A stretch of DNA of 64,000 nucleotides from Saccharophagus degradans 2-40 (GTDB lineage: Bacteria > Pseudomonadota > Gammaproteobacteria > Pseudomonadales > Cellvibrionaceae): assembly GCF_000013665.1 (NCBI RefSeq), contig NC_007912.1, positions 3,899,501 through 3,963,500 of the forward strand, written 5' to 3'. Of this stretch, positions 9,836 to 21,807 are shown in pieces. The position numbers and the translations under genes are program-made. The notes under the pieces are model-generated. The model was given only the letters and a program-made list of their open reading frames with translations, was not told where the DNA came from and made no database searches. Every line of letters starts with the position of its first letter. Position 1 is the stretch's first letter.

Positions 9836-9927
9836 CAATGCGTATTTTTTATTCAAAAAAACTAGGGCAGTTAAGGGGGTGAATATGCTGCCCTAGCATT
9901 CAAGATCAACGTGTTAATGTCTTGCCA

Positions 9928-10827
9928 TTAGCTCGCTCCAGTAAGTTGTTTGTAAGCTTCACTTAAGCGCTGGGTTATTTCTCCATTGCAATGGCTTATT
10001 TCTCGGCCATCCACACTTGCAACGGGTATAAGCTCTGCCCCTGTTCCAGTTAAAAAGCATTCGTCGGCGGTATATAAATCGTAGGGCGCTAACGCGACTT
10101 CTTTACAGGAAATGTTAAGCGCGTTGGCCAAGTCGATAATTGTTTGCCGCGTAATACCAGCCAGTGCCCCTTCTATAACTGGCGGCGTTAGCAATTCACC
10201 GTGACGCACTACAAATACATTATCCGCCGAACCTTCTGCCACCCTACCCGCAGCGTTTAATAAAATGGCCTCATCGGCACCGGCTACATTGGCTTCCATT
10301 CTTGCCAGTATATGGTTTAAGTAATTCAAACTTTTAATTCTTGGATCTAAGCCATCGGCACCCAGCCTGCGTGTAGATGCAATAATTACTTTAGCACCGC
10401 GCTTGCGAATATCATCGCCCACAACACTTAACTGGCCCACAATAATAAACACGTTAGGGCTGTGGCATGGGCGGGGGTCTAACCCCATTGGCCCTTGGCC
10501 GCGGGTTACCACTAAACGAATGTAGCCATTGGACCATTGGCACGCGTCTATTAACGCTTGGGTTGCACGCGTAAGTTGCTGGCCATTGTAGGGCATAGCT
10601 AGCTGTAATATTTTTGCCGAATCAAACAGGCGCTGTAGGTGCTCAGCAAGCTTAAACACTTTACCGTTATAAAAACGAATTCCCTCAAACACCCCGTCGC
10701 CATACAGTAAGCCGTGGTCTAACACCGAAACCGAAGCCTCACTCGCAGGTATAATAGTGCCGTTTAACCAACACATTGGCTCGGCGGCCGCTTGCGTTAC
10801 TGCTTGCTTTAAACTAGAGGTGCTCAC
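9928..10827 (-). CDS. ilvE: Class IV aminotransferase, branched-chain (IlvE-like)
   Basis: A 299-residue PLP enzyme of fold type IV with the IlvE pattern: SVLDHGLLYGDGVFEGIRFYNG (34-55), RIKSLNYLNHILARMEA with the Schiff-base lysine at about K165, and ECFLTGTGAELIPV near the C-terminus. It should interconvert branched-chain amino acids and 2-oxo acids; a D-amino-acid transaminase role cannot be excluded. The start overlaps the phzF stop by 14 nt, so the pair forms an operon, divergent from a MocR-type PLP regulator that may control it. Confidence 0.85.
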   Translation of the reverse strand: MSTSSLKQAVTQAAAEPMCWLNGTIIPASEASVSVLDHGLLYGDGVFEGIRFYNGKVFKLAEHLQRLFDSAKILQLAMPYNGQQLTRATQALIDACQWSNGYIRLVVTRGQGPMGLDPRPCHSPNVFIIVGQLSVVGDDIRKRGAKVIIASTRRLGADGLDPRIKSLNYLNHILARMEANVAGADEAILLNAAGRVAEGSADNVFVVRHGELLTPPVIEGALAGITRQTIIDLANALNISCKEVALAPYDLYTADECFLTGTGAELIPVASVDGREISHCNGEITQRLSEAYKQLTGAS

Positions 10828-11611
10828 TTAATTCTCCTGCAAAAATGGTTTGGCATTGGCCTGTAAGGGTTACGCGGTTTTCAATAAGGGCTACTTTAAC
10901 TACGCCACTGCGCTTAGACGCTTGGTAGCCCGTTAAAGTGGTTTTGTTAAATTTAGCTGCCCAATAAGGGGCAAGGCTGCAATGAGCCGAGCCGGTTACT
11001 GGGTCTTCGTTTATGCCTAGCTCAGGTATAAAAAAGCGCGAAATAAAATCGTATTGCGGTTCGTCACTAGCGGCGGTAATTACCACACCGCGCAAAGGCA
11101 ATGCGCAAATAGCGGCGAAGTCTGGCTGGCAATCGCGTACTGCCTGCGCACTTTCAAGCTCGATAAATAATTTTTTACCCGCTTGGCCACTCCACACGGG
11201 CTGTTTGCCGAGCGCGTCTGCTACATCGGCATTAATTGCAAAAGGTGTTGGCGCAACCTCTGGAAAGTTAAGCGTAATTCCCTGCTCGTTTTTTACCGCG
11301 GTTAAATCACCACTTAAGGTTTTAAACACCAGCGTCTCGCCGCTTTGGTTAAAGTGATTCCACAGTGCGTGCGCCGATGCCAATGTAGCGTGGCCACACA
11401 ATTCAATCTCGGCTGCAGGTGTAAACCAACGCAAGCTGTAACTGCCATCATCAAGCGCCAGTAAAAATACCGTTTCAGAAATATTTAGCTCTGCCGCCAG
11501 TGCTTGCATCCAAGCATCCGGCTTAGGTGAAGAAAGTAAACACACTGCCGCAGGGTTGCCGCCATAGGGTGTTGAGGTAAAGGCATCTATCCAGACTATT
11601 GGGGTGCTCAT
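10814..11611 (-). CDS. PhzF-family isomerase/epimerase-like protein
   Basis: A 265-residue protein with the diaminopimelate-epimerase-like fold of the PhzF family: VWIDAFTSTPYGGNPAAV at the start, LNISETVFL with the catalytic Glu, ELCGHATLASAHALW, and EDPVTGSAHCSLAPYW in the second half. PhzF enzymes isomerise small amphipathic substrates; outside phenazine clusters the substrates are mostly unknown. It is the first gene of the pair with the aminotransferase, 315 bp from the divergent MocR gene. Confidence 0.88.
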   Translation of the reverse strand: MSTPIVWIDAFTSTPYGGNPAAVCLLSSPKPDAWMQALAAELNISETVFLLALDDGSYSLRWFTPAAEIELCGHATLASAHALWNHFNQSGETLVFKTLSGDLTAVKNEQGITLNFPEVAPTPFAINADVADALGKQPVWSGQAGKKLFIELESAQAVRDCQPDFAAICALPLRGVVITAASDEPQYDFISRFFIPELGINEDPVTGSAHCSLAPYWAAKFNKTTLTGYQASKRSGVVKVALIENRVTLTGQCQTIFAGELSEHL

Positions 11612-11754
11612 AAGCGCTCCTTCTTATTTGCTTTTATTGTGTTTCAACTTAACCCTAGGCGTTCAACAGCAACCGATACAGCCACTAGCCATATGGTTGC
11701 CGCGCAAATAGCTGGGTTAAATTTTAAGCAACACTTTACCTAGTGCCAGCAAAG

Positions 11755-11838
11755 CAGTACAGTTGCAAAATAAAATTAATTAAACCAGTACAGTTGTACA
11801 GCAACCAAACTGTACCTATCAAAAACCCATACAACTGT
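11755..11838. promoter_or_regulatory. Operator-like repeats between phzF and mocR
   Basis: The 11-mer CAGTACAGTTG occurs at 11755-11765 and again at 11786-11796, start to start 31 bp (about three helical turns). The second copy extends into the palindrome CTGTAC-type CAGTTGTACAG. An inverted half-site AACTGTAC is at 11808-11815 and a CAACTGT at 11832-11838. MocR regulators bind spaced direct repeats in divergent promoters, which fits this layout. Nothing else notable was seen in the 314-bp gap. Confidence 0.6.
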
Positions 11839-11925
11839 TATTGGCTAGAACGGCCCCGCCAGTAAGGCCCAAATAGTCTAAAAACAGCAAAGCAAAAACC
11901 AAAAGCAAAAACAGACAGGCATACT

Positions 11926-13347
11926 ATGTCGCACCTTTACCAAACCTTGGCCACCGATATAGTTAAACAAATAGAAAACGGCCATTACCGCCCCGGCGAT
12001 AAGCTGCCCGGTATTCGCGCAATAAGCCGCCAGCGCAATGTAAGTATTGCCACTACCCAGTCGGCATTCAGGGTATTGGAAGATGATGGCTGGGTAGACG
12101 TTCGCCCGCGCTCAGGCTTTTATGTGCGCGCTCGCCAAACCGTAAGCCCTATCGTTGCAGCGGCACAGTCAGACCCAAAGCCCAGCAATGTTACCGGCCA
12201 AGATATGGCCCTAAGCCTGATAAAAGCGGCCAATAAACACCATATATTACAGCTGGGCGCCGCAGTGCCAGACTTGTCTTTTTTACCTGTTCAGCCCATA
12301 AGCCAAGCCACCAGCCAAGCCCAAAAGCGCTTTGGCGACCGCGCATTAAGCTACGAAATGCCGCCGGGTGCGCTAGAACTTCGCCGCCAAATAGCACGCC
12401 GTATGGGCGAGGCGGGTTGTGCGGTAAGCAGCGAAGAAATTGTAATTACAAGCGGATGCCAGGAAGCGCTTACTATCGCCCTAAAGGCCGTCACTAAAGC
12501 GGGAGACATTGTAGCTATAGAATCCCCCACCTTTTACGGGCTGTTGCAGGTTATAGAATCTCTTGGCTTAGAAGCCTTAGAAATACCCGTAGACCCACAA
12601 ACAGGTATGAGCCTAGATGCCCTAAAATTGGCCCTAGAGCGCTGGCCAATTAAAGCCTGTGTTGTAGTGGCCAACTGCAGTAACCCCTTGGGCTACACCA
12701 TGCCCGACGAGAGTAAGTTGGCACTTACATCACTACTTACCGAGCACAACGTGCCCCTTATAGAAGACGATGTGTACGGCGACTTAAGCTTCGATAAGCA
12801 CCGCCCAGCACTGTGCCGCAGTTTGGCACCGCAGGCCGATATTATTTACTGCAGCTCGTTTTCTAAAACCTTAAGCCCTGGGTTGCGCGTTGGCTGGATA
12901 GCCGCCGGTAAGCACTTGGCGCGCGTAGAGTACTTAAAGTACGTAAGCAATATAGCCAGCGCTACCTTGCCGCAACTTACGGTAGCTCACTTTTTAGAAA
13001 GCGGCCGATACGACCGCTACCTGCGCCAAGCTCGGGGGCAGTACGCGCGTGCGGTTAGCCGCATGACCGACGCCGTTTTGCGCTACTTCCCTGAGGGTAC
13101 AAGAGTAAGCCAACCCAGAGGCGGCTTTGTAATATGGGTGGAACTGCCCTGCGCTATTAATACATTTGAACTTGCCCAGCTGGCCTTAGGCCAAGGTATT
13201 AGCATTGCACCCGGCCCTATATTTTCAGCAAAGCAAAAGTTTAAAAACGCTATGCGGCTGTCTTGCGCCTGCAAGTGGGATGAAAAAGTAGAAAAAGGCT
13301 TAGCCTGGTTGGGCGCTAGAATTGAACATATGCAATTGAGCAAATAA
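11926..13347 (+). CDS. MocR-type transcriptional regulator (GntR-wHTH plus aminotransferase domain)
   Basis: A 473-residue fusion: an N-terminal GntR winged helix (residues 1-70; KLPGIRAISRQRNVSIATTQ recognition region) and a fold-type-I aminotransferase domain (about 100-460) with VANCSNPLGYTMPDE, EDDVYGDLSFD and SSFSKTLSPGLRVGW carrying the PLP lysine K314. Such proteins act as PLP- or amino-acid-responsive DNA-binding regulators. It is divergent from the phzF/ilvE-like pair, the likely target. It lacks the PdxS/PdxT neighbours of PdxR, so vitamin B6 control is less likely. Confidence 0.88.
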   Translation: MSHLYQTLATDIVKQIENGHYRPGDKLPGIRAISRQRNVSIATTQSAFRVLEDDGWVDVRPRSGFYVRARQTVSPIVAAAQSDPKPSNVTGQDMALSLIKAANKHHILQLGAAVPDLSFLPVQPISQATSQAQKRFGDRALSYEMPPGALELRRQIARRMGEAGCAVSSEEIVITSGCQEALTIALKAVTKAGDIVAIESPTFYGLLQVIESLGLEALEIPVDPQTGMSLDALKLALERWPIKACVVVANCSNPLGYTMPDESKLALTSLLTEHNVPLIEDDVYGDLSFDKHRPALCRSLAPQADIIYCSSFSKTLSPGLRVGWIAAGKHLARVEYLKYVSNIASATLPQLTVAHFLESGRYDRYLRQARGQYARAVSRMTDAVLRYFPEGTRVSQPRGGFVIWVELPCAINTFELAQLALGQGISIAPGPIFSAKQKFKNAMRLSCACKWDEKVEKGLAWLGARIEHMQLSK

Positions 13348-13388
13348 CAGCACTTACCCCGTGGCTGTATTTATGTTGCACAAAATAT

Positions 13389-13410
13389 GGTGCCGAAAAT
13401 ACTCGGCACC
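13389..13410 (+). terminator. Hairpin after mocR
   Basis: A perfect 8-bp stem GGTGCCGA/TCGGCACC with loop AAATAC. There is no strong T-tract, so it may be a weak or bidirectional terminator. Confidence 0.5.
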
Positions 13411-13469
13411 ATTACAATGCGCGCCCCAGTTTTGGGGCTAACACTCACTATTTGTACGGTAAACAGTAG

Positions 13470-16834
<3,365 letters not shown>

Positions 16835-16878
16835 ACTAGAGTGCAGAATTAGCGCTGTATAGTTAAATGTTAATATTA

Positions 16879-16904
16879 AGGGCGGTTTAAAACCCGCCCT
16901 TTTT
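16879..16904 (+). terminator. Terminator of the xylanase gene
   Basis: A 7-bp stem AGGGCGG/CCGCCCT with an 8-nt loop is followed by five T, 45 bp after the stop codon. Confidence 0.75.
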
Positions 16905-17002
16905 AATTCTGGGAAATATGTAAGCAACCAAATAATCGCTATTACTAACCCGAAAAACCTTAAAAAAACTGTGCGGTAAGTGATTAATTTACGAAGGCGT
17001 GA

Positions 17003-17479
17003 TCACCACACAATCTCAATTGGCGTTCCTACTTTCACCTTATCCATAAACTCGTCCATGTCTGAATTAGTAAGTGCAATACAACCGTTTGTCCAATTAA
17101 AGTTTTGCATTACAAACGCCAACCAACCCAATCCATTGCGCTGACCATGCACCATAATAAATCCGCCCGCAGAAACACCACGCGCTTTAGCTTTGCGTAC
17201 ATCTTCGGCATTTGGGTAAGAAATATGCATAGCTCTATAAAATGCTGAATCTTCTTTTTTATAATCCAAGCTATACACGCCTTCTGGTGTGCGCTCGTCA
17301 CCCTCTTGCTGCTTGTGCCCCTTAGGGTTTGCACCAAACACAACAGCGTATTGTTTCACTACGGTTTCGCCTTTCATAAGGTAAAGCGCCCCCTTTGATT
17401 TAACAACCTTAACTAAATCAACCTCTGCGAATACCAAGCCAGACAAACACAAACCAAACAATAAAACAAAGTATTTCAT
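17003..17479 (-). CDS. L,D-transpeptidase-like YkuD (YafK-type) protein
   Basis: A 158-residue exported protein (signal peptide to FA/E near residue 19). The YkuD catalytic signature is present as IMVHG (H111) followed by NWTNGCIALTNSDM with nucleophile C133. YkuD enzymes cross-link or hydrolyse murein peptides, or attach lipoproteins, in the periplasm; YafK/DpaA-type members are hydrolases. No LysM or other binding domain is present. Single gene in opposite orientation to the xylanase. Confidence 0.85.
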   Translation of the reverse strand: MKYFVLLFGLCLSGLVFAEVDLVKVVKSKGALYLMKGETVVKQYAVVFGANPKGHKQQEGDERTPEGVYSLDYKKEDSAFYRAMHISYPNAEDVRKAKARGVSAGGFIMVHGQRNGLGWLAFVMQNFNWTNGCIALTNSDMDEFMDKVKVGTPIEIVW

Positions 17480-17552
17480 TTAGTCGCTCATAAAATTAAT
17501 AAATTAAACGCTTAACATGTGGAATACCAATCGATAAGTGCCAAATAATAAT

Positions 17553-17606
17553 CACTAGCTACTAGTAGTTAGTTACTAGCGATTAGCAATTACTAACTAA
17601 TAACTA
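17553..17606. repeat. Degenerate TTAGTTACTAGC-type repeat
   Basis: A low-complexity stretch built of CTAG/TTAGTTA/ATTAGCAA units overlaps the 3' end of the oxidoreductase gene. It resembles the block at 53731-53811. Confidence 0.5.
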
Positions 17607-18567
17607 TCACAACACTCCCTAGTCGCCGTTCCGTTTCTACCCGCATATGCGCCTCGGCCGCTTGCCCCATGCGATACACCTTATCTACCGCCGGCATAAT
17701 CGCTTCGGCTTCTATCATATTTTTAAGCGTAGTTAGCTCTTCGAGTGTTTCGCGGGCAAATGCAACGTGTACGGCTCTGCCCTTACCGTAGCGTTTAATA
17801 TTCGCTTTTAACAAATCGGTTAAACGCGGGTTGCCAATTAAATAAACGCCGTTAGGTACCAACGACGCTATACACCCTTCAAAAGAGCTATTGGGCACCA
17901 TATCAAAAATCACATCGTAGCTTATAGCATTGCGGGTAAAATCTGTTCTGGTGTAATCAATAAACTCATCGGCACCTAACGAGCGTATAAAGTTCTCTTT
18001 AAACCCAATATCTACAGCGGTAACGTGCGCACCCCAATGCTTAGCAATTTGCAATGCAAAGCTGCCTATACTGCCACCAGAGCCATTTATTAGTACTTTA
18101 TCGCCCGGTTTAATATTTGCCTTACTTAAAAAGTGTAATGCATTTAACCCACCTAAAGGCACAGCAGCGGCTTGCTCGAAAGAAATATTGTTAGGCTTTT
18201 TAACAAGGGTATAACTTGCAGGCAAACACACATACTGACCATAGGCACCAAAACGCATTTGGGTACTGCCAAATATTTGGTCGCCTACACTAAAGTTTGT
18301 AACTTGTTCGCCTAGCGCTTCAACCTCACCCGCAAAATAACCACCCAGCACAGGGTTGCGAGGTTTAGTAATACCCATGGCTAAGCGTAATGGCAACCAA
18401 AACCATTTAACCGCAAACTTAAATGCACGCATTTCGCAGTCGGCCTTGGTGGCTTCGGCGGCGCGCACCCGAATAAGTATTTCATTAGGTTTGGGGGCAG
18501 GTTTTGGCACTTCCCCCACATGTAATACACTGGGTGCACCATATTGCTTACATAAAATGGCTTTCAT
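17593..18567 (-). CDS. Zinc-independent MDR-family NAD(P)H oxidoreductase
   Basis: A 324-residue medium-chain dehydrogenase/reductase. The GroES-like half contains VRAAEATKADCEMR and GGYFAGEVEALGEQVTNFSVGD; the Rossmann half has VLINGSGGSIGSFALQIAKHWGA for NAD(P) binding. Cys and His ligands of the zinc alcohol dehydrogenases are absent, suggesting a quinone- or enone-reductase-type activity. The stop falls in a low-complexity repeat. Confidence 0.82.
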   Translation of the reverse strand: MKAILCKQYGAPSVLHVGEVPKPAPKPNEILIRVRAAEATKADCEMRAFKFAVKWFWLPLRLAMGITKPRNPVLGGYFAGEVEALGEQVTNFSVGDQIFGSTQMRFGAYGQYVCLPASYTLVKKPNNISFEQAAAVPLGGLNALHFLSKANIKPGDKVLINGSGGSIGSFALQIAKHWGAHVTAVDIGFKENFIRSLGADEFIDYTRTDFTRNAISYDVIFDMVPNSSFEGCIASLVPNGVYLIGNPRLTDLLKANIKRYGKGRAVHVAFARETLEELTTLKNMIEAEAIMPAVDKVYRMGQAAEAHMRVETERRLGSVVIVIS

Positions 18568-18638
18568 AGGCTTTGCATTTTTAGTGGGTAGAAAGAGGTA
18601 GCCCGCTAACTTAGCTAGCGGGGCTGAGATTATTAGCG

Positions 18639-18830
18639 CTACGTACGCTTAAATTTGCTTGCTTCTCGTATTTTGCACTTTTCCAACACGTCCAATTTTT
18701 CCGTGTTGGACAAATTATTCCAATTACAAATTTCGGTTAATGTGCGATTACAGCCCACACAGATATCACCTAAATCTAAACAGCAACACCGCACGCACGG
18801 AGATTCAATAGGCTGCTCGTCGTCACTCAC
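18639..18830 (-). CDS. DUF1289 small Cys-rich protein
   Basis: 63 residues with the DUF1289 Cys pattern ESPCVRCCCLDLGDICVGC followed by RTLTEICNW and a helical tail. Family members (for example YdhL) are short proteins suspected to bind a metal or Fe-S centre; function is unknown. The ATG overlaps the TGA of the TMEM175-like gene by 4 nt, so the two are translationally coupled. Confidence 0.85.
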   Translation of the reverse strand: MSDDEQPIESPCVRCCCLDLGDICVGCNRTLTEICNWNNLSNTEKLDVLEKCKIREASKFKRT

Positions 18831-19561
18831 GATAGCTCACTTTGCGCAGCAATAATACGCGGCCCAGTAATATAGTAAATAAGAGGTATAACTATAGCCA
18901 AAAAGAAATACACAAAGCCAGCGTACACAGCAATAGAAGCTGGCATTAACCAAGCAAACAATACAGAAACAAAGCCAGTACACACTTGAGCAAACCAAAT
19001 AAGCGTACTGCGCCTAACAAGTAAAGTTTCCACTGTGTTTAATGCAAGCGTAGTGGCAGAGCGGTACGCATGCAGGTAAAGCAACCCTATAACACTGGTT
19101 AAGCCAACATAGCCTACACCATAAATAATAAATAGATTTGCCATTTCACGGGCGCTGGTAATTAAAAATTCACTTGGTAACCAGCCATTACTTACAAAAT
19201 GGAAAAAAGAAGAAAACATTAAGCGCAAAGGGTAAACATAAATAAGAATAATAAAAATCATTAATAAGGTGAGAAAAGTGGATACCTTATCCTCTTGCCC
19301 CACTTGCCTACTCCAATTGCGATGAAACACCCAAAAGGCAGCAATTTGTGCAAAGCTAAGCGCAAAAGCGGGCACATTTTTAAGGGCTAAAATCAATTCA
19401 CTGTAGCTATGGGGAATACTGCCCACAGATACCACCAGCATTGTCATCGCAAACGCGAATGCAGCATCAGAGAACACCTCCAATCGCGTCATACTTTCGC
19501 CACGTAACCTAAACCCGTTTTTTACTGGTAGCGCTGCGAGTGTTTGTTCTGTCCAAGTCAT
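18827..19561 (-). CDS. TMEM175/DUF1211-family membrane protein (putative K+ channel)
   Basis: About 244 residues from the ATG at 19561 (AGAGAGA upstream; a longer frame from 19636 runs into non-conserved sequence). The family hallmark RLEVFSDAAFAFAMTMLV, an RxxxFSD motif at the start of the first helix, is at residues 26-43. Around six membrane spans follow. Bacterial TMEM175 homologues form potassium-selective channels without the classic selectivity filter. Coupled to the DUF1289 gene. Confidence 0.82.
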   Translation of the reverse strand: MTWTEQTLAALPVKNGFRLRGESMTRLEVFSDAAFAFAMTMLVVSVGSIPHSYSELILALKNVPAFALSFAQIAAFWVFHRNWSRQVGQEDKVSTFLTLLMIFIILIYVYPLRLMFSSFFHFVSNGWLPSEFLITSAREMANLFIIYGVGYVGLTSVIGLLYLHAYRSATTLALNTVETLLVRRSTLIWFAQVCTGFVSVLFAWLMPASIAVYAGFVYFFLAIVIPLIYYITGPRIIAAQSELS

Positions 19562-19738
19562 TGCATTCTCTCTGTTTAGGAACCTCTGAATAACCCCATC
19601 CGCTTCGCTGTTCTTCTTGCTAAGGACTAAGGCCATTAGCTGCGAAGAACGCCTTGAGGCTGAACGTCTTGGCTCTAGTAAAAAGCTATTGGGGTTAATC
19701 AGAGTTTCTTTTAATACGTTCCGTGTAGCAAGCCTGCA

Positions 19739-20278
19739 CTAAAGCATACCTTTAATTTTTGCTAGCCCGTAGGCGTTTACCGTAGTTGCATCTTTAATGT
19801 CGCCAGCAATAATCATAGCTTCAAACTCTTGCAAACTAAAACGGCGAGAGATAAGCCCCTCTTCTTCCGTGTCGAGATCTGTTTGCCCTTGAGTTAATTG
19901 CGTGGCAAGGTAAATGTGATAGCCCTGACTAGAATACCCATATGCCAAATACTGGTGCCCCACATACACCATGCTAGCAGCCACCAACCCCGTCTCTTCT
20001 TTTAGTTCCCCTGCAGCTAAAGCTAGGTGATCCGCGATTGGGCTTTCCTCCCAAGACCCCTGAGGCAATTCCCAATAGCGCGCTTCTACGGCGTAACGAT
20101 ATTGTTGCACCAAGTGAATATGCCCCTGCTCGACTGGTAAAATTACCGCAAAGTCGGGTTTATCTACCACACCAAAAATACCTTCGGCACCACTCGGCCT
20201 TAAAACTTTGTCTTCGCGTACGCTCATCCATTTATTGGCATACACTACGCGACTTTCTAGTTTGGTTATTTCTCGCAT
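19739..20278 (-). CDS. Nudix hydrolase (ADP-ribose pyrophosphatase type)
   Basis: About 179 residues. The Nudix box is seen as GSWEESPIADHLALAAGELKEETGL in split form, GSWEESP then AAGELKEETGL, preceded by YRYAVEARYWELPQG, as in ADP-sugar pyrophosphatases. The ATG at 20278 (MREITKLES) is preferred since GAGA lies 6 nt upstream; longer in-frame starts exist. It should hydrolyse nucleoside-diphosphate-linked substrates in the cytoplasm. Confidence 0.85.
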   Translation of the reverse strand: MREITKLESRVVYANKWMSVREDKVLRPSGAEGIFGVVDKPDFAVILPVEQGHIHLVQQYRYAVEARYWELPQGSWEESPIADHLALAAGELKEETGLVAASMVYVGHQYLAYGYSSQGYHIYLATQLTQGQTDLDTEEEGLISRRFSLQEFEAMIIAGDIKDATTVNAYGLAKIKGML

Positions 20279-20342
20279 TACCATTCTCGTATTTCGTAAG
20301 GCGGGCTTGAGCAACGCTTGTGTATAACTACACAAGCTTCAC

Positions 20343-20729
20343 CTATACATTCACCGTGTATTTTAAGTCGCTAACTTCATCACCAGTCATACCGCGAAAG
20401 CCCCATTGATACGGCGCTTGCTCTTTTATAACAATTTCCACATCTACCGGCGCCATGCCTAGCTGATCTTCTATGTTGGTAAAAATGGCTTTTATTAACG
20501 CTTTTTGCGTTTCTGGCTTGCGGCCTGCCATCATATTAATTTCTATTACGGTATACGCATCGGTGCGGCCACCGGGGTAGTAAAAGTCTGCTTTATCCAT
20601 GGGCATAAAACGGTGGGCACGCTTGTCTTCTGGCATGCCAAGTACATTTTGCATGCAACCGTGTATCACATCCGAAAGCTTCGCTTTTATTGGGTTAAGG
20701 TTTTCTTTTATTCCGTAAATAACAATCAT
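20343..20729 (-). CDS. Tautomerase-superfamily protein
   Basis: 128 residues with the beta-alpha-beta pattern of Tautomerase_2 proteins: VIYGIKENLNPIKAKLSDVIH at the start, FMPMDKADFYYPGGRTDAYTVIEI in the middle and IEDQLGMAPVDVEIVIKEQAPYQWGFRG toward the end. The N-terminal Pro of classical tautomerases is not at position 2 (M-I-V), so catalysis may differ or the true start may differ. Substrate unknown. Confidence 0.7.
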   Translation of the reverse strand: MIVIYGIKENLNPIKAKLSDVIHGCMQNVLGMPEDKRAHRFMPMDKADFYYPGGRTDAYTVIEINMMAGRKPETQKALIKAIFTNIEDQLGMAPVDVEIVIKEQAPYQWGFRGMTGDEVSDLKYTVNV

Positions 20730-20824
20730 CTTTATCGCTCCCTATACATGCCTAATTTATCTATAATTTGTGCTGCTAAATGCATAGCAAAAAACGCTAC
20801 TTTAAAAGTGCAATAGCGCGGCGC

Positions 20825-21169
20825 TTAGCTTTTAGAGCCAAACTCATTAATATTCAAAGTAAAATTATTGTTGTCGGTTGCTATTAAGCCTACGTTCGGG
20901 GCATATTTGTAACGCACGTTTTCCAGTACTACGGCTGAGTCTATCACGTTAACAATAAAGCCACTTTCCGCCACATCAATTATAGTAATACGCTTTTCCG
21001 CCTTTTTTATGAATTCGGTGCTTTTGTCATCGTAAACAAATACATAGCCTTCTATGCGGCACAGCGACCTGTCAACCGCCTTTACTTCACCTATAAAGTG
21101 CCGTCGAGTAGATTTCTCGTAGAGCGAGCGGTACATAACATGCAGCTTTTCACCAACTTCAACTATCAT
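20825..21169 (-). CDS. Conserved-looking 114-residue protein of unknown function
   Basis: No signal peptide. It begins MIVEVGEKLHVMYRSLYE and continues RRHFIGEVKAVDRSLCRIEGYVFVYD, which looks like a small beta-barrel of about six strands; the end is polar. Its start has GAGG in AGAGGAAAG upstream. No family was recognised with confidence. It lies 95 bp upstream of the tautomerase gene on the same strand. Confidence 0.6.
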   Translation of the reverse strand: MIVEVGEKLHVMYRSLYEKSTRRHFIGEVKAVDRSLCRIEGYVFVYDDKSTEFIKKAEKRITIIDVAESGFIVNVIDSAVVLENVRYKYAPNVGLIATDNNNFTLNINEFGSKS

Positions 21170-21586
21170 TCACTTTCCTCTATAAAAATGCGGCGCAGCT
21201 AAGGCCTTGCTATGCAAAGGCTTCGCGTGTTCTAAAACACCTATTTAAAATCACCCTATCAATCTATAAGTAAACCCAGCCAATCTAATACGGCCATTGG
21301 GTTGCATGCAAGCGTTTACAACCGTGCTAAACACTAACCTACACTCACTTCTGGCGTCTGTTAGCATAGTGTAAAACACGTCCCAAGAAGCTGCCCCCCC
21401 TAGCAGATCACTTAAACAAAAAAATAGTTTGTAAACAGGCTGGTGGCCGCTAGCTTTTCTGTGTAGCTAAGCTCATACTCAATGCGCTATACACTGCCCA
21501 GTAGGTTTACATAAACGGGTTGTGCCTAGCTACCGGTTAGCTAACACTAACTTTGGATCATGAAGCCACAAACTAGAGGAAATGTC
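21170..21586. other. 417-bp intergenic region
   Basis: No gene, clear hairpin or repeat was recognised. It separates the divergent 114-residue gene and the 38-residue Lys-rich gene, and presumably holds both promoters. Confidence 0.4.
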
Positions 21587-21703
21587 ATGAGCAAAGGTCA
21601 AGATGCAAAAAAGAACGCCAAGAAGAAACCGCTGTTAACAGCAAAAGAAAAGAAAGCCGTTAAAGCACAGAAGAAACACCCCACGAATGTTTTAGGACAT
21701 TAA
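21587..21703 (+). CDS. 38-residue lysine-rich small protein
   Basis: An ATG at 21587 preceded by GAGGA with a 6-nt spacer opens a 38-codon frame: MSKGQDAKKNAKKKPLLTAK, then an EKKAVKAQKK stretch, ending NVLGH. Thirteen of 38 residues are Lys. Similar short basic MSKGQ-type proteins are known in gammaproteobacteria as conserved hypotheticals; a nucleic-acid-binding role is only a guess from charge. It is the only plus-strand gene between 17 and 27 kb. Confidence 0.6.
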   Translation: MSKGQDAKKNAKKKPLLTAKEKKAVKAQKKHPTNVLGH

Positions 21704-21807
21704 GCAGTATGTGGCCATTCGATTACGCAATGGCCACTATTTTTACCACGCCCCGCGGCTAATTATTACAGCAATTACACGGGCCCAAAATAAAACGGGT
21801 TAAATAG

